Origin: CAXBID01 sp049791475
GTDB taxonomy: Bacteria; Bacteroidota; Bacteroidia; Flavobacteriales; Flavobacteriaceae
NCBI GenBank assembly: GCA_049791475.1
Contig: JBAQZZ010000007.1
Span: 1 to 7,128 of the forward strand
Direction of reading: 5' to 3'
DNA: 7,128 nucleotides
The first letter of the stretch is position 1. Each line of letters begins with the position of its first letter. This document shows positions 4,294 to 7,128 of the stretch, piece after piece. The notes under the pieces were generated by a model. That model had not been told where the DNA came from, did no database searches, and saw nothing but the letters and a program-made list of their open reading frames with translations. A program made the translations under genes and the position numbers.

Positions 4294-6081
4294 TTACTTA
4301 GTAAAATTAATCAATTGCTGCCTGTAAGCAGTTAATAATTTAGATTTTGAAATATATCCAAAGTACTTTCCATCTTTAATAACTGGTAAATTCCATGCGC
4401 CGCTGGCTTTAAAATTATCCATAATATCTTGCATAGAATCTGCGTCATAATTAATAATACCAGCATCAGCATGCATTAAGCTAGCGGCATCTACTTTGTC
4501 ATAAAGATCTGTGTCAAACATAATGTGCCTAATATCATCAAGTCTAATAACGCCCAAAAATTTATGTTCGTCATTTACTACAGGAAAATGATTTCGTGAA
4601 GATTTAGCAACAGCATTCTTTAAAATATCTCGAAGTTTCATTTCTGGTTTTAAAACTATAAAATTGGTTTCAATCACTTTATCAATATCTAAAACCATGA
4701 GGACGTTTTGGTCTTTATCGTGCGTCATTAATTCGCCACGTTCTGCAAGCTTAAGCGTATAAATAGAATGTGAAATATAATATTTTGTAATACTGAATGA
4801 GATGGCTGAAACTAGCATTAAAGGAACAAAAAGTTCGTAGCCACCAGTTATTTCGGCAATAAGGAAAATTGCAGTTAGCGGCGCATGTAAAACACCGGCC
4901 ATTAAACCCGTCATGCCTATTAACGTGAAATTAGATTCTGATACTTGAAAATCTAACCCAATATTATTAATAATTTTAGCGAAGGCATTCCCTAAAGCAC
5001 TTCCCATAACCAAGGTTGGAATAAAAACACCGCCAACGCCACCAGCTCCAAAAGTGGTGGTCATAGCTACGGCTTTGAAAACTGCAATGCCAAGTAAAAG
5101 GCCAATAACTATCCAAATATTTGATAAATCTAAATTAAAAGGGGTTATGCCAATCGCAGATAAATGATCGCCTTTTAAAAGGTTATTCATAATGCCATAA
5201 CCTTCACCGTATAATGGCGGAATGAAATATAACATGGTGCCAATAGCTAAACCACCAATTAATAAGCGAATTGCACGACTTTTAAATTGTTTAAAAAAGT
5301 TGGTTATGGCAAAAAATACTTTTGAAAAATATACAGATGCGAGTCCAGTAACAAGTCCTAAAATGATGTAAAAAGCAATATCATTTATTTGGAATTTATC
5401 AGTAAGTTCAAATCGTAATAACACATCAGTTCCTAAGAAAAAATAAGAGGTAACAACTGCCGAAACGGATGCTAATAAAAGAGGGACTAACGAGGTAAAT
5501 GCAATATCTAAACTAAATATTTCAATGGCAAAAACAATGGCAGCAATGGGTGCTTTAAACATAGAAGCCATGGCGCCTGCTGCTGCGCAGCCAATAAGTA
5601 GCATTCGTGTTTTTTGATTCATATGAAACAAGCGCGCCGCATTTGAACCTAACGCAGAACCTACGCTTACTGCGGGCCCTTGTAAACCTACAGACCCACC
5701 AAAACCAGCTGTTAAAGGCGCGGTTATTAAAGCGGCATAAATATTATACCGTGGAATAATTCCGTTTAGTTTTGAAATCGCATATAAAGTTGATGAAATA
5801 CCATGTCCGATATGTTTTTTTAACCACACTTGCTTGATAACATAAACTAAAAATAAGCCTATCATTGGGAAAATGAAATACAACGAATTTTGGTAATTAT
5901 TGAAAAAATCTAACTCAAATAATTGCCTAATATAGTGCGTGAAGTTTTTTAGTAATACAGTTCCAATTCCTGCAAGAAAACCAACTAAAATACTAAGCAT
6001 ATAAATAAACTGGCGTTCAGAAATATGTTTATATTTCCAAATCAGAAATTTTCTTAATAGTTTTTTAGTGGTAAAAGGCAT
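4294..6081 (-). CDS. ClC-family chloride channel/transporter with tandem CBS domains
   Basis: A 595-residue inner-membrane protein. Residues about 25-445 form the ClC membrane domain and 466-592 hold two CBS domains, usually adenine-nucleotide sensors. Family landmarks: GHGIS (92-96) at the GSGIP position, with His for the central Ser; GGSVGLQGP (128-136) at the GREGP position, with Q134 replacing the external gating Glu; FAIEIF (184-189), where the inner proton Glu of ClC-ec1 would be I188; LYGEGYGI (290-297); GVFIP (351-355), the GxFxP anion site; and Y441 in HSIYTLKL, matching the pore Tyr. The two CBS repeats are visible as FPVVNDEHKFLGVIRL and LPVIKDGKYFGYIS. The protein should conduct anions, probably Cl-, across the cytoplasmic membrane. 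Loss of both coupling glutamates suggests a channel rather than an H+/Cl- antiporter; this is inference. It lies 46 nt downstream of aspS beyond a terminator and is followed by the small membrane protein gene. Confidence 0.92.
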   Translation of the reverse strand: MPFTTKKLLRKFLIWKYKHISERQFIYMLSILVGFLAGIGTVLLKNFTHYIRQLFELDFFNNYQNSLYFIFPMIGLFLVYVIKQVWLKKHIGHGISSTLYAISKLNGIIPRYNIYAALITAPLTAGFGGSVGLQGPAVSVGSALGSNAARLFHMNQKTRMLLIGCAAAGAMASMFKAPIAAIVFAIEIFSLDIAFTSLVPLLLASVSAVVTSYFFLGTDVLLRFELTDKFQINDIAFYIILGLVTGLASVYFSKVFFAITNFFKQFKSRAIRLLIGGLAIGTMLYFIPPLYGEGYGIMNNLLKGDHLSAIGITPFNLDLSNIWIVIGLLLGIAVFKAVAMTTTFGAGGVGGVFIPTLVMGSALGNAFAKIINNIGLDFQVSESNFTLIGMTGLMAGVLHAPLTAIFLIAEITGGYELFVPLMLVSAISFSITKYYISHSIYTLKLAERGELMTHDKDQNVLMVLDIDKVIETNFIVLKPEMKLRDILKNAVAKSSRNHFPVVNDEHKFLGVIRLDDIRHIMFDTDLYDKVDAASLMHADAGIINYDADSMQDIMDNFKASGAWNLPVIKDGKYFGYISKSKLLTAYRQQLINFTK

Positions 6082-6094
6082 TTTTAAAATTACT

Positions 6095-6120
6095 AAAAAA
6101 ATCCTGCCAAAAGCAGGATT
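6095..6120 (-). terminator. Intrinsic terminator of aspS
   Basis: Read on the minus strand, the stem AATCCTGC (6120-6113) pairs with GCAGGATT (6107-6100) around a 5-nt loop TTTTG. It runs straight into a T run (6100-6095), the classic Rho-independent layout. It lies 8 nt past the aspS stop and before the ClC start at 6081. ClC transcription therefore needs partial read-through or its own promoter in the aspS end region; no clear TAnnTTTG box was found in the gap. Confidence 0.8.
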
Positions 6121-6127
6121 TAATTTT

Positions 6128-7128
6128 TTATGATTTTAAATTAAGTTTTAAGCTCAATTCTGTTAGTTGTTGATCGTCAATTGGAGCAGGAGCGTCTATC
6201 ATTACATCTCGCCCATTATTATTTTTAGGGAATGCAATAAAATCTCTAATCGTTTCTTGCCCGCCTAAAATGGCAACTAGTCTGTCCAATCCAAATGCTA
6301 AACCTCCATGTGGCGGTGCGCCGTATTGAAAAGCATCCATTAAAAATCCAAATTGCGCTTTGGCTTCTTCTGGCGTAAAGCCTAAATAATCAAACATTAA
6401 AGCTTGAGTTGCTGCATCATGAATACGAATGGAACCACCTCCAATTTCATTTCCATTTAAAACCAAATCGTAAGCATTAGCTTTCACATCTCCAGGATTG
6501 GTTTTCAATAATTCTAACTGTCCGGGTTTTGGAGATGTAAACGGGTGGTGCATGGCGTGGTAACGTTCTGTATCTTCATCCCATTCTAATAAAGGAAAAT
6601 CCATTACCCAAAGTGGGGCAAATTCTTTTGGGTTTCGTAAGCCTAAACGTTCGGCTAACTCCATACGTAAAGCACTCAATTGTGCTCTTACTTTATTTTT
6701 ATCTCCAGAAAGTACACAAATTAAATCGCCTGATTTTGCACCAGTAACTTCAGCCCATTTTGCTAAATCGTCTTGATCGTAAAATTTATCTACCGAAGAT
6801 TTAAAAGTTCCATCTTCATTACATCGAGAATAAACCATGCCTAAAGCACCAACTTGCGGACGCTTTACCCAATCTATTAATTTATCTATTTCTTTTCTTG
6901 TGTAGCTGTTTCCTCCTGGAACTGCTATTCCAACAACCAACTTAGCAGTATTAAAAACGCCAAAATCTTTATGTTGCGCGACTTCATTTAATTCGCCAAA
7001 TTCCATCCCAAAACGAATATCGGGTTTGTCATTTCCGTAGAGGCGCATGGCATCATCGTAAAGCATTCTTGGGAATTTTTCAATGTCAACACCGTTTACT
7101 TCTTTTAATAAATGCCGTGTTAAACCTT
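6128..7128 (-). CDS. aspS: Aspartyl-tRNA synthetase, C-terminal part (5' end outside the window)
   Basis: The frame is open from the right edge (reading GLTRHLLKEVNGVDIEKFPR before the Met at 7064-7066) to a stop at 6128-6130. About 332 residues of a protein usually near 580 are present; that Met is internal. AspRS charges tRNA-Asp with aspartate in the cytoplasm and is a class II synthetase. Visible are FPRMLYDDAMRLYG followed by DIRFGMEF; the bacterial GAD insertion domain (roughly VVGIAVPGG through VRAQLSALRMELAERLGL); PLWVMDFPLLEWD; MHHPFTSP (6530-6553); GGGSIRIHD (6416-6442); and class II motif 3, GGLAFGLDRL (6278-6307), with the ATP-binding Arg. The bacterial-type GAD insert separates it from archaeal AspRS and from AsnRS. 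The N-terminal anticodon-binding domain and motifs 1-2 are outside, so discriminating versus non-discriminating specificity cannot be judged. Confidence 0.96.
   Translation of the reverse strand, partial: GLTRHLLKEVNGVDIEKFPRMLYDDAMRLYGNDKPDIRFGMEFGELNEVAQHKDFGVFNTAKLVVGIAVPGGNSYTRKEIDKLIDWVKRPQVGALGMVYSRCNEDGTFKSSVDKFYDQDDLAKWAEVTGAKSGDLICVLSGDKNKVRAQLSALRMELAERLGLRNPKEFAPLWVMDFPLLEWDEDTERYHAMHHPFTSPKPGQLELLKTNPGDVKANAYDLVLNGNEIGGGSIRIHDAATQALMFDYLGFTPEEAKAQFGFLMDAFQYGAPPHGGLAFGLDRLVAILGGQETIRDFIAFPKNNNGRDVMIDAPAPIDDQQLTELSLKLNLKS

Noticed and set aside
1..7128. CRISPR array, prophage or insertion sequence
   Set aside because: No regularly spaced direct repeats, transposase, integrase or structural phage genes are seen in any frame.

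Overview
The window looks like a chromosomal segment from a member of the Flavobacteriaceae (phylum Bacteroidota). The evidence is the AT-rich sequence, the absence of Shine-Dalgarno motifs before starts, TAnnTTTG-type promoter elements typical of Bacteroidetes, Flavobacteriaceae-style Dxs, TadA, ClC and AspRS sequences, and hairpins of the CCTGAA...TTCAGG kind that are common in this family. Most of it is ordinary housekeeping DNA, with one accessory module near the left end.

Layout. 1-345 (+) is the 3' end of a probable dGTP triphosphohydrolase gene (dgt). 346-685 is a gene-free stretch holding a degenerate dispersed repeat (351-395), a GC-rich structured palindromic element (398-484) and the upstream region of the next operon. 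686-1718 (+) is a two-gene toxin-antitoxin module: an excisionase-type helix-turn-helix antitoxin overlapping by 11 nt a PIN-domain ribonuclease toxin, similar in plan to mycobacterial VapBC50. 1757-3511 (-) is dxs, which converges on the toxin gene. 3554-4003 (+) is tadA, divergent from dxs across only 42 nt. 4004-4037 is a short convergent junction carrying a strong hairpin. 4038-4283 (-) is a small two-helix membrane protein directly downstream of a ClC-family chloride channel gene with tandem CBS domains (4294-6081, -). A clear intrinsic terminator (6095-6120) separates that pair from aspS, whose 3' half fills 6128-7128 (-) and runs off the window.

How the genes fit together. dgt (dNTP pool control), dxs (first step of the MEP isoprenoid pathway), tadA (wobble inosine in tRNA) and aspS (Asp-tRNA synthesis) are unlinked housekeeping functions. 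The toxin-antitoxin pair, flanked upstream by the repeat elements, looks like an insertion into the convergent dgt/dxs gap. The ClC gene and the small membrane protein probably form one transcription unit. The most interesting protein-level observation is that the ClC protein has Gln where the family's gating/coupling glutamate normally stands, and also lacks the inner proton glutamate, which suggests a passive channel rather than an H+/Cl- exchanger. I do not see a clearly undescribed multi-gene system here.
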